DNA from: Paenirhizobium daejeonense
Lineage (GTDB): Bacteria; Pseudomonadota; Alphaproteobacteria; Rhizobiales; Rhizobiaceae
NCBI RefSeq assembly: GCF_014280875.1
Contig: NZ_JACLAL010000005.1
Span: forward strand, 1-64,000
Length of the DNA: 64,000 nucleotides
Reading direction: 5' to 3'
The notes under the pieces are model-generated. The model ran no database searches, had not been told where the DNA came from, and saw nothing but the letters and a program-made list of their open reading frames with translations. The translations under genes were made by a program, and so were the position numbers. Shown here one piece after another: positions 28,704 through 39,057 of the stretch (the stretch's first letter is position 1; each line of letters starts with the position of its first letter).

Positions 28704-29237
28704 ATGTCTCGTATCGGTAAAAAGCCCGTTCAGGTTCCTGCAGGGATCACGGCCACTGTTGATGGCCAGAAGGTTACTGCCAAGGGCCCCAAGGGTGAAC
28801 TTTTCTTCGTCGCGAATGACGAGATCTCCGTAACGCTCGAAGACAACGCCGTTGTCGTCCAGCCGCGCAGCGCAACCAAGGATGCTCGTTCCAAGTGGGG
28901 CATGTCCCGCACGATGGTCGAGAACATCTTCAAGGGTGTGAAGGACGGCTATGAGCGTAAGCTCGAAATCAACGGCGTCGGTTATCGCGCTGCCATGCAG
29001 GGCAAGAACCTGCAGCTCGCACTCGGCTTCAGCCACGACGTGGTTTATGAGCCGCCGGTCGGCATCACCATTGCCGTTCCGAAGCCGACGGAAATCGTGG
29101 TATCCGGTATCAACAAGCAGCAGGTCGGTCAGGTCGCTGCTGAGATCCGCGAATATCGCGGCCCCGAGCCCTACAAGGGCAAGGGCGTCAAGTATGCCGA
29201 AGAGCGGATTGTCCGCAAAGAAGGCAAGAAGAAGTAA
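28704..29237 (+). CDS. rplF: 50S ribosomal protein L6
   Basis: L6 lies near the sarcin-ricin loop. The 177-aa protein begins [15 protein letters not shown] and has two similar domains; the second carries the family signature region with [23 protein letters not shown] at the C-terminus. Normal length. rplR follows after 12 bp. Confidence 0.98.
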   Translation: MSRIGKKPVQVPAGITATVDGQKVTAKGPKGELFFVANDEISVTLEDNAVVVQPRSATKDARSKWGMSRTMVENIFKGVKDGYERKLEINGVGYRAAMQGKNLQLALGFSHDVVYEPPVGITIAVPKPTEIVVSGINKQQVGQVAAEIREYRGPEPYKGKGVKYAEERIVRKEGKKK

Positions 29238-29249
29238 GGAACGCGCGAA

Positions 29250-29612
29250 ATGGCAAGCAGGAAAGAAGCACTTGTACGTCGTGCCAATCGCGTACGGCGT
29301 CAGATCAAGGCGGTGGCCAATGGTCGTCCGCGTCTGTCGGTACATCGCTCGTCGAAGAACATCTACGTTCAGGTCATCGACGATGTCGCTGGTCGCACGC
29401 TCGCTGCCGCATCGACCCTCGATTCGGATCTGCGCTCGTCGCTGAAGACCGGTGCGGACATTGCAGCCGCAGCAGCCGTCGGCAAGCTCGTTGCAGAACG
29501 CGCTGTGAAGGCTGGCGTCAAGGAAGTCGTATTCGACCGTGGTGCCTTCATCTATCACGGCCGTATCAAGGCCCTGGCGGAAGCAGCTCGCGAAGGCGGT
29601 CTGAACTTCTGA
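29250..29612 (+). CDS. rplR: 50S ribosomal protein L18
   Basis: L18 binds 5S rRNA with L5. The 120-aa protein has a basic N-terminus ([25 protein letters not shown]) and the C-terminal [28 protein letters not shown] signature. It is followed by a 145-bp spacer with hairpins before rpsE, unlike the tight spacing elsewhere. Confidence 0.98.
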   Translation: MASRKEALVRRANRVRRQIKAVANGRPRLSVHRSSKNIYVQVIDDVAGRTLAAASTLDSDLRSSLKTGADIAAAAAVGKLVAERAVKAGVKEVVFDRGAFIYHGRIKALAEAAREGGLNF

Positions 29613-29621
29613 TCTCGAATA

Positions 29622-29665
29622 TCCGTCCGGGCTTACTCCCGGGCGGATTTCCGGCGTTTGCCGGT
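29622..29665 (+). promoter_or_regulatory. Hairpins in the rplR-rpsE spacer
   Basis: ATCCGTCCGGG (29622-29632) pairs with CCCGGGCGGAT (29639-29649) with one G-U pair, followed at 29652-29665 by CCGGCG/TGCCGG. Neither has a T-run. They lie inside the spc operon and may serve in RNA processing. Confidence 0.5.
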
Positions 29666-29757
29666 TTCCCGGATTTCGCCGCTGACCCCTTAAAAGGGCA
29701 GGGCGGAATTTTTCGTAATCTGCCGATTGCACCCGGAAAAGAAAAAGGAAAAGGACA

Positions 29758-30327
29758 ATGGCACAGGAAAAGCGTGGTTCTCGCGAAGATCGCCAGAACC
29801 GTGAAGAGCGCGACAGCGAGTTTGTTGACAAGCTGGTCGCCATCAATCGCGTCGCCAAGGTGGTGAAGGGCGGCCGTCGTTTCGGCTTTGCTGCTCTCGT
29901 CGTCGTTGGTGACCAGAAGGGCCGGGTCGGTTTCGGCCATGGCAAGGCTCGCGAAGTGCCGGAAGCTATCCGCAAGGCAACCGAAGCCGCCAAGCGCGAA
30001 CTGATTTTCGTTCCGCTGCGTGACGGTCGTACGCTGCATCACGACGTCAACGGCCGTCATGGCGCCGGCAAGGTTCTGCTGCGCTCCGCCAAGGCCGGTA
30101 CCGGTATCATCGCCGGTGGTCCGATGCGCGCTGTCTTCGAAACGCTCGGCATGCACGACGTTGTCGCCAAGTCGACTGGTTCGTCGAACCCCTACAACAT
30201 GGTTCGCGCCACGTTCGACGCCCTGAAGCATCAGGTGCATCCGAAGGACATCGCAGCTCAGCGCGGCATCAAGTATGCAACGCTGCAGGCTCGCCGTGCC
30301 GCTTCCGGCAACGCGTCTGAAGAATAA
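29758..30327 (+). CDS. rpsE: 30S ribosomal protein S5
   Basis: S5 lies at the mRNA entry channel and affects accuracy; it is the spectinomycin site. The 189-aa protein has the N-terminal double-stranded RNA-binding domain ([22 protein letters not shown], about residues 21-42), [18 protein letters not shown], and the C-terminal [16 protein letters not shown]. The length, with a short N-terminal extension, is usual for alphaproteobacteria. Confidence 0.98.
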   Translation: MAQEKRGSREDRQNREERDSEFVDKLVAINRVAKVVKGGRRFGFAALVVVGDQKGRVGFGHGKAREVPEAIRKATEAAKRELIFVPLRDGRTLHHDVNGRHGAGKVLLRSAKAGTGIIAGGPMRAVFETLGMHDVVAKSTGSSNPYNMVRATFDALKHQVHPKDIAAQRGIKYATLQARRAASGNASEE

Positions 30328-30341
30328 GAGGAGTCTGATCC

Positions 30342-30551
30342 ATGGCTAAGGCTACGAAGAAGACTGAAGCAAAGACGATCACGGTCGAGCAGATCGGTTC
30401 GCCTATTCGCCGTCCGGCAGTTCAGCGTGCAACGCTGGTTGGTCTGGGCCTCAACAAGATGCACCGGGTCCGCACCCTGGAGGATACTCCTTCGGTTCGC
30501 GGCATGATCCGTGCTGTCCAGCATCTCGTTCGCGTCGTCGACGAGAAGTGA
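30342..30551 (+). CDS. rpmD: 50S ribosomal protein L30
   Basis: L30 is a small 50S protein absent from some bacteria. The 69-aa protein has a Lys/Thr-rich N-terminal extension, then [28 protein letters not shown], the family signature. It lies in the standard rpsE-rpmD-rplO order. Confidence 0.96.
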   Translation: MAKATKKTEAKTITVEQIGSPIRRPAVQRATLVGLGLNKMHRVRTLEDTPSVRGMIRAVQHLVRVVDEK

Positions 30552-30567
30552 GACGGAGGAAGTCATC

Positions 30568-31047
30568 ATGAAACTGAATGAAATCAAGGACAACGAAGGC
30601 GCCTCCAAGGACCGTATCCGCGTAGGACGCGGTATCGGTTCCGGTAAGGGCAAGACCGGCGGTCGTGGCGTCAAGGGTCAGAAGGCTCGTTCGGGCGTTG
30701 CGATCAACGGCTTCGAAGGCGGTCAGATGCCGATCTATCGTCGCCTGCCGAAGCGCGGCTTCAACAACATCTTCGCATCTGAATACGTTACCGTTTCGCT
30801 CGGCCGGATTCAGACCGCGATTGATGCTGGCAAGCTCGACGCAAAGGCAACTGTCGACGCTGCGGCTCTCAAGGCAGCCGGCGTGATCCGTCGCCCGAAG
30901 GACGGCGTTCGCGTCCTGTCCGACGGCGAACTGAAGGTGAAGCTGACGATCGAAGTCGCCGGTGCCTCCAAGGCAGCCGTCGAGAAGATCGAAAAGGCCG
31001 GCGGCACCATCAAGTTGCTCGAGGCTGCTGCGGAAACCGCTGAATAA
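30568..31047 (+). CDS. rplO: 50S ribosomal protein L15
   Basis: L15 is a late-assembly 50S protein. I start it at the ATG at 30568 ([12 protein letters not shown]), preceded by ACGGAGGA; the frame stays open upstream into rpmD but without conserved sequence. The 159-aa product has the Gly-rich [19 protein letters not shown] segment (about residues 20-38) and the [18 protein letters not shown] motif. A 231-bp spacer with a hairpin separates it from secY. Confidence 0.97.
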   Translation: MKLNEIKDNEGASKDRIRVGRGIGSGKGKTGGRGVKGQKARSGVAINGFEGGQMPIYRRLPKRGFNNIFASEYVTVSLGRIQTAIDAGKLDAKATVDAAALKAAGVIRRPKDGVRVLSDGELKVKLTIEVAGASKAAVEKIEKAGGTIKLLEAAAETAE

Positions 31048-31058
31048 GTGATAGACAG

Positions 31059-31087
31059 ATCGCCCGGGGTGCTTCACACCGGGCGAT
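31059..31087 (+). promoter_or_regulatory. Hairpin between rplO and secY
   Basis: ATCGCCCGG (31059-31067) pairs perfectly with CCGGGCGAT (31079-31087). There is no T-run. It may separate ribosomal protein output from secY. Confidence 0.55.
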
Positions 31088-31278
31088 GTTGCTCCCATAT
31101 GTGAGCCTCACTGCCCATGGGCGGGCTTTCGTCCGTCTTCCGGGACATTCTGGAAAACAAGGGTGAGGCATGCGATTGCACCGCAATCTCTCCCACGCCC
31201 GGTTTTCTTTAAAACAATTGGACGAATGACCTCCGGTCTGACAAAGCTCAGCCGGATTTGGTTTTTGCGGAGAATTTC

Positions 31279-32619
31279 ATGGCTTCTGCAGCGGAACAAT
31301 TGGCCTCGAACCTCAACTTCTCGACCTTCGCCAAGGCGGAGGATCTGAAGAAGCGCCTGTGGTTCACTCTGGCCGCCTTGCTGGTCTATCGCCTGGGCAC
31401 TCACATTCCGCTGCCCGGCCTCAACCCGGAGGCCTATGCCGCCGCTTTCCAGGGGCAGTCCGGAGGTATCCTCGGCCTGTTCAACATGTTTTCGGGTGGC
31501 GCCGTTGAGCGCATGGCGATCTTCGCCCTCGGCATCATGCCGTACATTTCCGCCTCGATCATCGTGCAGCTCATGACCTCGGTCGTGCCAGCTCTTGAAA
31601 ACCTCAAGAAAGAGGGTGAGCAGGGCCGCAAGATCATCAACCAGTACACCCGTTACGGTACCGTGCTGCTCGGCACGCTGCAGGCCTATGGCATTGCGGT
31701 GGGCCTCGAAAGCGGCAACGGCCTTGTGATCGATCCGGGCTGGTTCTTCCGTATTTCGACCGTCATCACCCTGCTTGGCGGCACGATGTTCCTGATGTGG
31801 CTCGGTGAGCAGATCACCTCGCGCGGCATCGGCAACGGTATCTCGCTGATTATCTTCGCTGGTATCGCCGCCGGTCTTCCGACGGCACTGGCCCACACTC
31901 TCGACCTCGGCCGCACCGGCGCGCTTTCGACTGCGCTGATCCTGACCGTTATCGTCGTTGCTATTGGCGTTATCGCCCTGATCGTCTTCGTCGAGCGCGC
32001 CCAGCGTCGTCTGTTGATCCAGTATCCCAAGCGCCAGGTCGGCAACCGCATGTTCCAGGGCGACACCTCGCACCTGCCGCTGAAGCTCAACACCTCAGGC
32101 GTTATTCCGGCAATTTTCGCGTCCTCGCTGCTGCTTCTGCCGGCTACGGCTGCGGGTTTTGCAGGAACTACCACGCTTCCGGCCTGGGCGACGTCCATCA
32201 TTTCCGCGCTTGGCCACGGCCAGCCGCTATATATGGTGCTCTATGCCGCGCTGATCGCCTTCTTCGCCTTCTTCTATACGGCTATCGTCTTCAATCCGAA
32301 GGACACGGCCGATAACCTGAAGAAGCACGGCGGCTTCATTCCGGGCATTCGTCCCGGCGAGCGTACTGCGGAATACATCGATTACGTGCTGACCCGAATC
32401 ACGGTTATCGGCGCAATTTACCTCGTCTTCGTCTGCATCCTTCCCGAGATTCTGGTTTCCCAGACTGGTGTGCCATTATCCCTTGGTGGTACGTCGCTTT
32501 TGATTGTTGTCAGCGTTACCCTCGATACTGTAGCACAGATTCAAGGTCATCTGATCGCGCAGCAGTATGAGGGCCTGATCAAGAAGTCGAAATTGCGTGG
32601 AGGAAAGAGGGGACGATGA
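31279..32619 (+). CDS. secY: Preprotein translocase subunit SecY
   Basis: SecY is the pore of the Sec translocon in the inner membrane. I take the ATG at 31279 ([14 protein letters not shown]). The 446-aa protein has ten predicted hydrophobic spans, the [10 protein letters not shown] sequence of the first periplasmic region, [14 protein letters not shown] in the plug/TM2b region, and the cytosolic loop with [22 protein letters not shown] (after TM8). Its stop overlaps the adk start (ATGA), so secY and adk are coupled. Confidence 0.98.
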   Translation: MASAAEQLASNLNFSTFAKAEDLKKRLWFTLAALLVYRLGTHIPLPGLNPEAYAAAFQGQSGGILGLFNMFSGGAVERMAIFALGIMPYISASIIVQLMTSVVPALENLKKEGEQGRKIINQYTRYGTVLLGTLQAYGIAVGLESGNGLVIDPGWFFRISTVITLLGGTMFLMWLGEQITSRGIGNGISLIIFAGIAAGLPTALAHTLDLGRTGALSTALILTVIVVAIGVIALIVFVERAQRRLLIQYPKRQVGNRMFQGDTSHLPLKLNTSGVIPAIFASSLLLLPATAAGFAGTTTLPAWATSIISALGHGQPLYMVLYAALIAFFAFFYTAIVFNPKDTADNLKKHGGFIPGIRPGERTAEYIDYVLTRITVIGAIYLVFVCILPEILVSQTGVPLSLGGTSLLIVVSVTLDTVAQIQGHLIAQQYEGLIKKSKLRGGKRGR

Positions 32620-33266
32620 GACTTATCCTTTTGGGTCCGCCCGGAGCGGGCAAGGGGACGCAGGCCCAGAGAATCGTTGAGAAGCATGGCATTCCGCAGC
32701 TTTCGACCGGGGATATGCTTCGTGCGGCAGTAAGTGCCGGCACGGAGGTAGGCAAGCGAGCTAAGGCCGTCATGGACGCCGGCAAGCTGGTTTCCGACGA
32801 GATCGTGATTGCCATCGTCTCGGAGCGAATCGACGCGCCGGACTGTGCCAACGGGTTCATCCTTGATGGCTTTCCGCGTACGCTGGTTCAGGCCGACGCG
32901 ACCGAAAAGATGCTCTCCGACAAGGGGCTCGATCTTTCGGCGGTTATCGAGATCCGGGTTGATGACGAGATCCTGGCGGATCGAATCGCCGGTCGTTACA
33001 CCTGTGCCAACTGCGGCACCGGCTATCACGACACGAACCTGAAGCCCAAGGTTGAAGGCGTGTGCGACAAGTGCGGTTCGACTCATTTCAAGCGTCGTCC
33101 GGATGACAATCGGGATACGGTTCGTACCCGCCTGCAGGCCTACTATAAGGAAACCTCGCCGCTCATCGGCTACTACTATGCCAAGGGTAAGCTGCATTCC
33201 GTCGACGGCATGGGCGAGATTGATAACGTTACGTCGGATATCGAGGCTATTCTCGCCGGACTCTGA
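32616..33266 (+). CDS. adk: Adenylate kinase with zinc-type LID
   Basis: Adenylate kinase interconverts ATP + AMP and 2 ADP. The 216-aa protein has the P-loop GPPGAGKGT (residues 7-15), the AMP-binding DGFPRT and the catalytic arginines. Its LID domain carries four cysteines in two CXXC pairs (Cys130, 133, 150, 153), the structural zinc site found in Gram-positive and many alphaproteobacterial enzymes; E. coli uses non-Cys residues instead. The start overlaps secY by four bases. It precedes the alpha operon. Confidence 0.98.
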   Translation: MRLILLGPPGAGKGTQAQRIVEKHGIPQLSTGDMLRAAVSAGTEVGKRAKAVMDAGKLVSDEIVIAIVSERIDAPDCANGFILDGFPRTLVQADATEKMLSDKGLDLSAVIEIRVDDEILADRIAGRYTCANCGTGYHDTNLKPKVEGVCDKCGSTHFKRRPDDNRDTVRTRLQAYYKETSPLIGYYYAKGKLHSVDGMGEIDNVTSDIEAILAGL

Positions 33267-33396
33267 GTCTGGCGGGTGCAAGAATCTTTACGGAGCCGGT
33301 TGCTTTTGGCAGCTGATTCCGTTAAACAGCGCGCCAACTCGCGACATTTAAGCGGTCGGCGCGTTCTTCCATAGTGGAAGACCGGGTTCGATCGTT

Positions 33397-33425
33397 TTGA
33401 CTTGTTGAGAACCTGATTTGTAATT
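33397..33425 (+). promoter_or_regulatory. Candidate promoter of the alpha operon
   Basis: TTGACT (33397-33402) is followed after 17 bp by GTAATT (33420-33425; TAATTG if the spacer is 18). It lies 70 bp before rpsM, and the small hairpin CGGCCC/GGGCCG (33426-33441) follows directly. Confidence 0.4.
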
Positions 33426-33493
33426 GCGGCCCATAAGGGCCGTGTAACGAGACACCACTTGCCGGATGGCAACTGGAAGCAAGGAGAATAGGC

Positions 33494-33862
33494 GTGGCAC
33501 GTATCGCTGGCGTCAACATCCCGACCGCGAAGCGCGTAGTAATCGCGCTCCGTTACATTCACGGGATCGGTCCGAAATTTGCGCAGGAGATCATCGAAAA
33601 GGTCGGTATTCCGGCTGATCGCCGCGTTCATCAGCTTACGGATGCGGAAATCCTCGCAATCCGCGAAACCATCGACCGTGATTATCAGGTTGAGGGCGAT
33701 CTGCGTCGCGAAACCGCAATGAACATCAAGCGTCTGATGGACCTCGGCTGCTATCGTGGCCTGCGTCATCGCCGCGGTCTTCCGGTTCGTGGTCAGCGCA
33801 CGCACACCAATGCTCGTACCCGCAAGGGTCCGGCAAAGGCTATCGCCGGTAAGAAGAAGTAA
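33494..33862 (+). CDS. rpsM: 30S ribosomal protein S13
   Basis: S13 lies in the 30S head and contacts the P-site tRNA and L5. Translation starts at GTG (33494), (M)[14 protein letters not shown], preceded by AAGGAGAA. The 122-aa protein has the HGIG helix-two-turns-helix motif and the basic C-terminal [19 protein letters not shown]. It opens the alpha operon (S13-S11-RpoA-L17); rpsD is absent here, as usual in this order. Confidence 0.98.
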   Translation: MARIAGVNIPTAKRVVIALRYIHGIGPKFAQEIIEKVGIPADRRVHQLTDAEILAIRETIDRDYQVEGDLRRETAMNIKRLMDLGCYRGLRHRRGLPVRGQRTHTNARTRKGPAKAIAGKKK

Positions 33863-33997
33863 TTTTCCGGCATTGTCCGGAGGGAAGGCTGGCGCATCAG
33901 TGCCGGCCTTCTTTGAGTTTGGCAAGGGCTGTCTCTGGCCCTTCCTGGGTGTAGCCGCTGGTGTTACGGCGGTGTCAAGATCAATGAAAGGGAAGTT

Positions 33998-34387
33998 ATG
34001 GCCAAGGAAGCCACCCGCGTTCGCCGTCGCGAGCGCAAAAACATTTCGTCGGGCGTTGCTCACGTCAACTCGACGTTCAACAACACGATGATCACCATCA
34101 CCGACGCACAGGGCAACGCCATTGCCTGGTCGTCGGCTGGCGCAAAGGGCTTCAAGGGTTCGCGCAAGTCGACCCCGTTTGCTGCCCAGATCGCTGCTGA
34201 AGATTGCGCCAAGAAGGCTCAGGAACATGGCATGAAGTCTCTGGAAGTGGAAGTTTGCGGTCCGGGTTCCGGTCGTGAGTCCGCTCTTCGTGCTCTCCAG
34301 GCTGCCGGCTTCATGATCACCTCGATCCGCGATGTGACCCCGATCCCGCACAATGGCTGCCGTCCGCGCAAGAAGCGCCGCGTCTGA
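33998..34387 (+). CDS. rpsK: 30S ribosomal protein S11
   Basis: S11 forms part of the 30S platform near the E site. The 129-aa protein begins [16 protein letters not shown], and has [21 protein letters not shown] and the C-terminal [18 protein letters not shown] signature. Normal length. It lies between rpsM and rpoA. Confidence 0.98.
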   Translation: MAKEATRVRRRERKNISSGVAHVNSTFNNTMITITDAQGNAIAWSSAGAKGFKGSRKSTPFAAQIAAEDCAKKAQEHGMKSLEVEVCGPGSGRESALRALQAAGFMITSIRDVTPIPHNGCRPRKKRRV

Positions 34388-34487
34388 TCATCTTTCACCC
34401 CGCCAACGAGTGCGCATGCGCTCGTTTTGGTGCTTCTAATGCTCGGTCGTCACGATTGGATGGTGGCGACGAACGGAAGGTAAAATC

Positions 34488-35498
34488 ATGATCCAGAAGA
34501 ATTGGCAGGAACTGATCAAGCCGAACAAGGTGGAGTTCACCTCGTCGGGCCGCACCAAGGCAACGCTTGTTGCAGAGCCGCTGGAACGTGGCTTCGGTCT
34601 GACACTCGGCAACGCGCTTCGTCGCGTTCTTTTGTCTTCGCTTCGCGGTGCGGCCGTCACGGCTGTGCAGATCGATGGCGTGCTGCATGAGTTCTCGTCC
34701 ATCCCGGGCGTCCGGGAAGACGTGACCGACATCGTGCTCAACATCAAGGAAATCGCCATCAAGATGGATGGCGACGACGCAAAGCGTATGGTCGTGCGCA
34801 AGCAGGGCCCGGGCGTTGTCACCGCCGGAGACATCCAGACGGTTGGCGACATCGAGATCCTGAACCCCGCTCATGTGATCTGCACCCTCGACGAGGGCGC
34901 CGAGATCCGCATGGAGTTCACGGTCAACAACGGTAAGGGCTATGTCCCGGCCGAGCGTAACCGCGCGGAAGATGCGCCGATCGGCCTCATCCCGGTCGAC
35001 AGCCTTTACTCGCCGGTCAAGAAGGTGTCCTACAAGGTGGAAAACACCCGCGAAGGACAGGTTCTCGACTACGACAAGCTGACGATGACCATCGAAACCG
35101 ATGGTTCGGTTACCGGTGAAGACGCGGTCGCTTTCGCTGCCCGTATCCTTCAGGACCAGCTCTCGGTCTTCGTCAACTTCGACGAGCCGCAGAAGGAAGT
35201 CCAAGAGGAAGCCGTTACCGAACTCGCGTTCAACCCGGCTCTTCTCAAGAAGGTCGACGAACTCGAACTTTCGGTCCGTTCGGCCAACTGCCTGAAGAAC
35301 GACAACATCGTCTACATCGGCGACCTCATTCAGAAGACGGAAGCAGAGATGCTCCGTACTCCGAACTTTGGTCGCAAGTCGCTGAACGAAATCAAGGAGG
35401 TTCTCGCTTCCATGGGCCTGCACCTCGGCATGGAAGTGCCGGCATGGCCGCCCGAGAACATCGAAGATCTCGCCAAGCGCTACGAAGACCAGTACTAA
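34488..35498 (+). CDS. rpoA: DNA-directed RNA polymerase subunit alpha
   Basis: RpoA dimerises to nucleate core assembly and its C-terminal domain binds UP elements and activators. The 336-aa protein has the [20 protein letters not shown] assembly motif (about residues 32-51) and the C-terminal domain with the [14 protein letters not shown] helix, where the DNA-contacting Arg (in [11 protein letters not shown]) is present. Normal length for alphaproteobacteria. Followed by rplQ after 125 bp. Confidence 0.99.
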   Translation: MIQKNWQELIKPNKVEFTSSGRTKATLVAEPLERGFGLTLGNALRRVLLSSLRGAAVTAVQIDGVLHEFSSIPGVREDVTDIVLNIKEIAIKMDGDDAKRMVVRKQGPGVVTAGDIQTVGDIEILNPAHVICTLDEGAEIRMEFTVNNGKGYVPAERNRAEDAPIGLIPVDSLYSPVKKVSYKVENTREGQVLDYDKLTMTIETDGSVTGEDAVAFAARILQDQLSVFVNFDEPQKEVQEEAVTELAFNPALLKKVDELELSVRSANCLKNDNIVYIGDLIQKTEAEMLRTPNFGRKSLNEIKEVLASMGLHLGMEVPAWPPENIEDLAKRYEDQY

Positions 35499-35623
35499 GC
35501 GTCATAAAAAGGCAGGCTCAACCTCTGCCTTTCCAGTCAAACTGCAGGCGGATGCCTGTATGTGTCAGGAAACGGCGGGCCGCTCGAAGTGCGAAGCGAA
35601 GCCTGCATTAAAGGAGAATAGCA

Positions 35624-36049
35624 ATGCGCCACCAGAAAGCCGGTCGCAAGCTGAACCGTACCGCCAGCCACCGCAAGGCGATGTTCGCCAACATGGCTGC
35701 TTCGCTCATCACCCATGAGCAGATCGTAACTACCCTGCCGAAGGCGAAGGAAATTCGCCCGATCGTCGAAAAGCTCGTCACCCTCGGCAAGCGCGGCGAC
35801 CTGCACGCTCGTCGTCAGGCGATCTCGCAGATCCAGGACCAGGATGCCGTCAAGAAGCTCTTCGACGCCATCGCTTCGCGTTATGCCAACCGTAACGGTG
35901 GCTACCTGCGCATCATGAAGGCTGGTTTCCGTCAGGGCGACAACGCTGCCATGGCTGTCATTGAATTCGTCGAGCGCGACGTCGATGCCAAGGGCGCAGC
36001 CGATAAGGCTCGCGTCGCCGCCGAAGCCGAAGCTGCCGAAGCCGCATAA
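35624..36049 (+). CDS. rplQ: 50S ribosomal protein L17
   Basis: L17 is a 50S protein near the tunnel exit. The 141-aa protein begins [21 protein letters not shown], the invariant N-terminus, and has [20 protein letters not shown]; an Ala/Glu-rich C-terminal tail makes it longer than the enterobacterial form, as is usual in Rhizobiales. AAAGGAGA precedes the ATG. A strong terminator follows, ending the ribosomal cluster. Confidence 0.98.
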   Translation: MRHQKAGRKLNRTASHRKAMFANMAASLITHEQIVTTLPKAKEIRPIVEKLVTLGKRGDLHARRQAISQIQDQDAVKKLFDAIASRYANRNGGYLRIMKAGFRQGDNAAMAVIEFVERDVDAKGAADKARVAAEAEAAEAA

Positions 36050-36074
36050 TTTCTTCCCGACAGGGGCAGAATCG

Positions 36075-36106
36075 AAAAAGCCGGGTGAGCGATCACCCGG
36101 CTTTTT
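36075..36106 (+). terminator. Bidirectional terminator after rplQ
   Basis: AAAAAGCCGGGTGA (36075-36088) pairs perfectly with TCACCCGGCTTTTT (36093-36106). The A-run and T-run make it work in both directions, between rplQ and the convergent DUF817 gene. Confidence 0.93.
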
Positions 36107-36147
36107 GCGTTCCATGTGTTGGCGGCTCGGAGCCCGTTCCCTGTCGA

Positions 36148-37023
36148 TCATTTCGGCACATCGATATGGTGGCGGATGTGCTTCAGGTGAGCAACGATGG
36201 TGAAGGTCATTATGACCAGAAGGCACCACGAACTCCATTTTCCCAGATGGACCGTCGACCATGCCCCGATCTGATTCGGGTACTGCCATACGCCGAAGAA
36301 TGTGCTGATGTTCTCGGCGAGCCAGATGAAGAAGCCGATGAGCACGAAGGCGAGCGTCAGCGGCATTTCCCTTTCGCGGTCGTAAGGTCGGTAAACCACC
36401 GATGCGCGGGCATAGAGCCCCACAACCAGCGCTGCGATATACCAGCGATAGTCCCCGATATAGTGGTGGGTGAAAAAGTTGATATAGATCGCAAGCGCGA
36501 CACCCGTTGCCATCCAGTAGGGCGGGTGATGCCTGATCCTGAGATCGAACAGCCGCCAAGCCTGAATGATGTAGCTTCCGACAGCGGCGTACATGAAGCC
36601 CGAGAACAACGGCACGCCATAGAGTTTCGTGTAGGCAAAGTCTGGATAGGACCATGACTGGATGCTACCCGATGTCTTGAAAAGCTCGAGGGCGAAGCCG
36701 ACAGCATGAAACAGGCATATCGCCTTCAGCTCATCGAGCGTCTCGAGCTTAGCCCAGAGCATCCAGCACTGGATAGCCAGCGCAATGATCAGAAGAAGGT
36801 CGTAGCGTGGAATGCCGAGCGCGCCGCCGCGCGGCACGATGAATATAGCAAGGAAGAACAAGCCGGCGAACAGGCAGGCTCGGGCTTCTTTCACTCCGAA
36901 ATACAGAAATTCGACGGCGAAGCGAGCGGCTCCGGTAAGGGCGGGCGCATATGGAACTGCTGTCAGATGTCGGTCGAGGGAACTAAGGACCGGTCCGGTC
37001 CTGTCGGGTCGCAAGATGGTCAT
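36148..37023 (-). CDS. DUF817 family integral membrane protein
   Basis: A 291-aa inner-membrane protein with about eight hydrophobic spans, starting at MTILRPDRTG (37023); the frame extends back to 37107 through a region without conserved sequence. The middle carries the pattern SGSIQSWSYPDFAYTKLYG followed by PLFSGFMYAAVGSY, and the C-terminal half NFFTHHYIGDYRW and WLAENISTFFGVW, which I associate with the DUF817/YoaT family. Conserved His, Tyr and Trp residues face the hydrophobic spans. The molecular function of the family is unknown. It is convergent with rplQ. Confidence 0.85.
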   Translation of the reverse strand: MTILRPDRTGPVLSSLDRHLTAVPYAPALTGAARFAVEFLYFGVKEARACLFAGLFFLAIFIVPRGGALGIPRYDLLLIIALAIQCWMLWAKLETLDELKAICLFHAVGFALELFKTSGSIQSWSYPDFAYTKLYGVPLFSGFMYAAVGSYIIQAWRLFDLRIRHHPPYWMATGVALAIYINFFTHHYIGDYRWYIAALVVGLYARASVVYRPYDREREMPLTLAFVLIGFFIWLAENISTFFGVWQYPNQIGAWSTVHLGKWSSWCLLVIMTFTIVAHLKHIRHHIDVPK

Positions 37024-37267
37024 CGTTGTCTGAAGCCTTATGGAAATGCGCTGCCTGAAACTCGTGGCGATCGGCGGAAACGAAATGAATGCAAATAGGA
37101 ACTTCAAACGCGGGCAATGCTCGAGGGGCCGCGTTACACATGTCTACGTTCGACGTGAGCTAGGGGAAAGACGTGGAGGAAATTATGGCGGCGCGCGGAA
37201 CGGGAGCGTTAAGGCAATAAGCAACCAAGGCTTATGACGTTCCCGTAGTGGAGCCGAGAGTTGAGGT

Positions 37268-38557
37268 TTATTGCCTGGGTGACGAAACCGTCGGAGCATC
37301 GGTCGCCTCGGCGGCGCGTGCTGAAAGAAATGCCTTTTCCTGCGCATTTCCCGAAAGCGCCGCTGCCCGTTGGAAGGCAGTGCGTGCCTCGGCCCTTCTT
37401 CCCGCGCGCTGCAGGAAGTCGCCTCTTGCCGCATGAAATGGCGCGTACTCTTCCAGAGACGTTTCATCCTCCAGTTCGGCGAGCAGAGCCAAACCGGCTT
37501 CCGGGCCGTTGGCCATGGAATGTGCGATGGCTCGGTTGAGGGCGACGATCGGAGAAGGCCATGTCGCGAGCAAGCTGTCGTAGAGTTTTGCGATCTGATT
37601 CCAGTCCGTATCCTCGTAATGCATGGCCCGGGCATGGCAGGCGGCGAGCGCGGCCTGCAGAACGTAGACGCCATTCATGCCGCCAAGGCTCACAGCGCGC
37701 TCAAGATTTGCAAGTCCGCGCTGGATCAGCAGCCGGTCCCAGCGTGCGCGGTTCTGGTGGGTGAGGGGGATCGGAGTGCCGTCCGCCGCGGTGCGCGCCG
37801 CAAAGCGCGACGCCTGGATCTCCATCAGGGCAAGCAACCCGTGTACTTCCGGCTCGTCCGACATCAGCGCTGCCAGAATGCGGCCAAGGCGCATGGCCTC
37901 GTGACATAGCTGCGGTCGGATGGCGTGGTCGCCTGCGCTTGCCGCATAGCCTTCGTTGAAGATGAGATAGATCACTTCCAGAACGGAACCGAGCCTTGGC
38001 TCCCGTTCGCTGCCGCGCGGCACCTCATAGCCAACGCCTGAATTGCCCAGCGTCTTCTTGGCCCGGACGATGCGTTGGGCGATCGTCTGTTCGCTGGTCA
38101 GAAAGGCGCGGGCGATTTCTCCGGTGGTCAGGCCGCCGATCAGGCGCAGGGTCAGCGCCACCCGTGCATCGGTGGAGAGAACGGGATGGCAGGCCGTGAA
38201 GATAAGGCTCAGGCGTTCGTCGCCTATATCGTTGTCCATCCGTGCTTCGATCTCCGCGACCGCATCGATGTGCTCGCTCTCAAGCTCGCGCTCGATTTCC
38301 GAATGTTTACGCTCCATCATCCGGCGGCGGCGAAAGAGATCGATGGCGCGCCGCTTGGCTGTGGCCATCAGCCACGCGCCGGGTTTGGCGGGAACTCCGC
38401 TCTTCGGCCAGATGGCAAGTGCGCTGACAAGCGCGTCCTGCGCCAATTCCTCGGCCAGCCCAATATCGCGCAACATTGCTGCGAGCCCGGCAATCAACCG
38501 GGCACGCTCCATGCGGTAGACGGTTTCGACCGTCCTGTGTGTCTCGGAAGCCTTCAT
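37268..38557 (-). CDS. ECF42-type RNA polymerase sigma factor with TPR-like C-terminal domain
   Basis: A 429-aa sigma factor, far longer than the usual 180-200 aa of ECF sigma factors. Residues about 1-80 hold region 2 (ARLIAGLAAMLRDIGLAEELAQDALVSAL and AWLMATAKRRAIDLFRRR), and residues about 120-185 hold region 4 (LTLRLIGGLTTGEIARAFLTSEQTIAQRIVRAKK). The remaining 240 residues are helical with repeat-like Ala/Leu patterns (NRAIAHSMANGPEAGLALL, ARGDFLQRAGRRAEARTAFQRA), a TPR-type extension. This architecture, together with the upstream DGPF gene, matches the ECF42 group. No anti-sigma factor is adjacent, so the C-terminal extension is the likely regulator. It is the last gene of a three-gene minus-strand operon. 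Confidence 0.9.
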   Translation of the reverse strand: MKASETHRTVETVYRMERARLIAGLAAMLRDIGLAEELAQDALVSALAIWPKSGVPAKPGAWLMATAKRRAIDLFRRRRMMERKHSEIERELESEHIDAVAEIEARMDNDIGDERLSLIFTACHPVLSTDARVALTLRLIGGLTTGEIARAFLTSEQTIAQRIVRAKKTLGNSGVGYEVPRGSEREPRLGSVLEVIYLIFNEGYAASAGDHAIRPQLCHEAMRLGRILAALMSDEPEVHGLLALMEIQASRFAARTAADGTPIPLTHQNRARWDRLLIQRGLANLERAVSLGGMNGVYVLQAALAACHARAMHYEDTDWNQIAKLYDSLLATWPSPIVALNRAIAHSMANGPEAGLALLAELEDETSLEEYAPFHAARGDFLQRAGRRAEARTAFQRAAALSGNAQEKAFLSARAAEATDAPTVSSPRQ

Positions 38558-38605
38558 CGGTAGGACTATGAAGGCGCTCTGGTGGCAGTCATTGTGAGAT
38601 GATCG

Positions 38606-39028
38606 TCAGGATGTCGGCTTCTCACCGGCGACGAATGCCGGATCCATCCACATGATCTCCCAGACATATCCATCCGGATCCTCGACACTGCGACTGTACA
38701 TGAAGCCATGCTCCTGAACGGGATTGGGATCAGCCTGACCGCCAGCCGCGACGGCTTTTTCCAGTGTCCGGTCCACATCGTCGCGGGTCTCGACGCTGAG
38801 TGCAATCAAGGCCTGGCTCTCCTTGCGGGCGTCGCCGATCTTTCGGCTGGTGAAGCCGGAATAGCGATCATGGGTCAGCAACATCACGCCGATCGCATCG
38901 GAGAACAGCATGCAGCTTGCCCGCTCGTCGGAGAAGTTCGGATTCTTCGTACCGCCGATGGCGTGATAGAACCCCTCCGCCGCCGCAAGATTGCGCACCG
39001 GCAGGTTGATGAAGATCATTTTGGTCAA
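38606..39028 (-). CDS. VOC/glyoxalase-family protein
   Basis: A 140-aa protein beginning MTKMIFINLPVRNLAAAEGFYHAIGG, the first beta-alpha-beta module of the vicinal oxygen chelate fold. The C-terminal module ends VEDPDGYVWEIMWMDP, with the Asp-Pro-Asp-Gly and Glu typical of such proteins. Members include glyoxalase-like enzymes, dioxygenases and bleomycin-binding proteins, so the substrate cannot be read from the sequence. The gene lies between the DGPF gene and the ECF42 sigma gene, 29 and 48 bp away, as part of one operon. Confidence 0.87.
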   Translation of the reverse strand: MTKMIFINLPVRNLAAAEGFYHAIGGTKNPNFSDERASCMLFSDAIGVMLLTHDRYSGFTSRKIGDARKESQALIALSVETRDDVDRTLEKAVAAGGQADPNPVQEHGFMYSRSVEDPDGYVWEIMWMDPAFVAGEKPTS

Positions 39029-39057
39029 GGTCGTTCCTCCCTTGTCGTTACGCGGTC

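Noticed and set aside
37185..37220. Eleven-codon ORF (MAARGTGALRQ) on the plus strand with GGAGGA upstream
   Set aside because: The spacing to the ATG is only 4 bases, the peptide is very short, no promoter is visible, and it lies at the tail of a minus-strand operon. Chance occurrence is likely.
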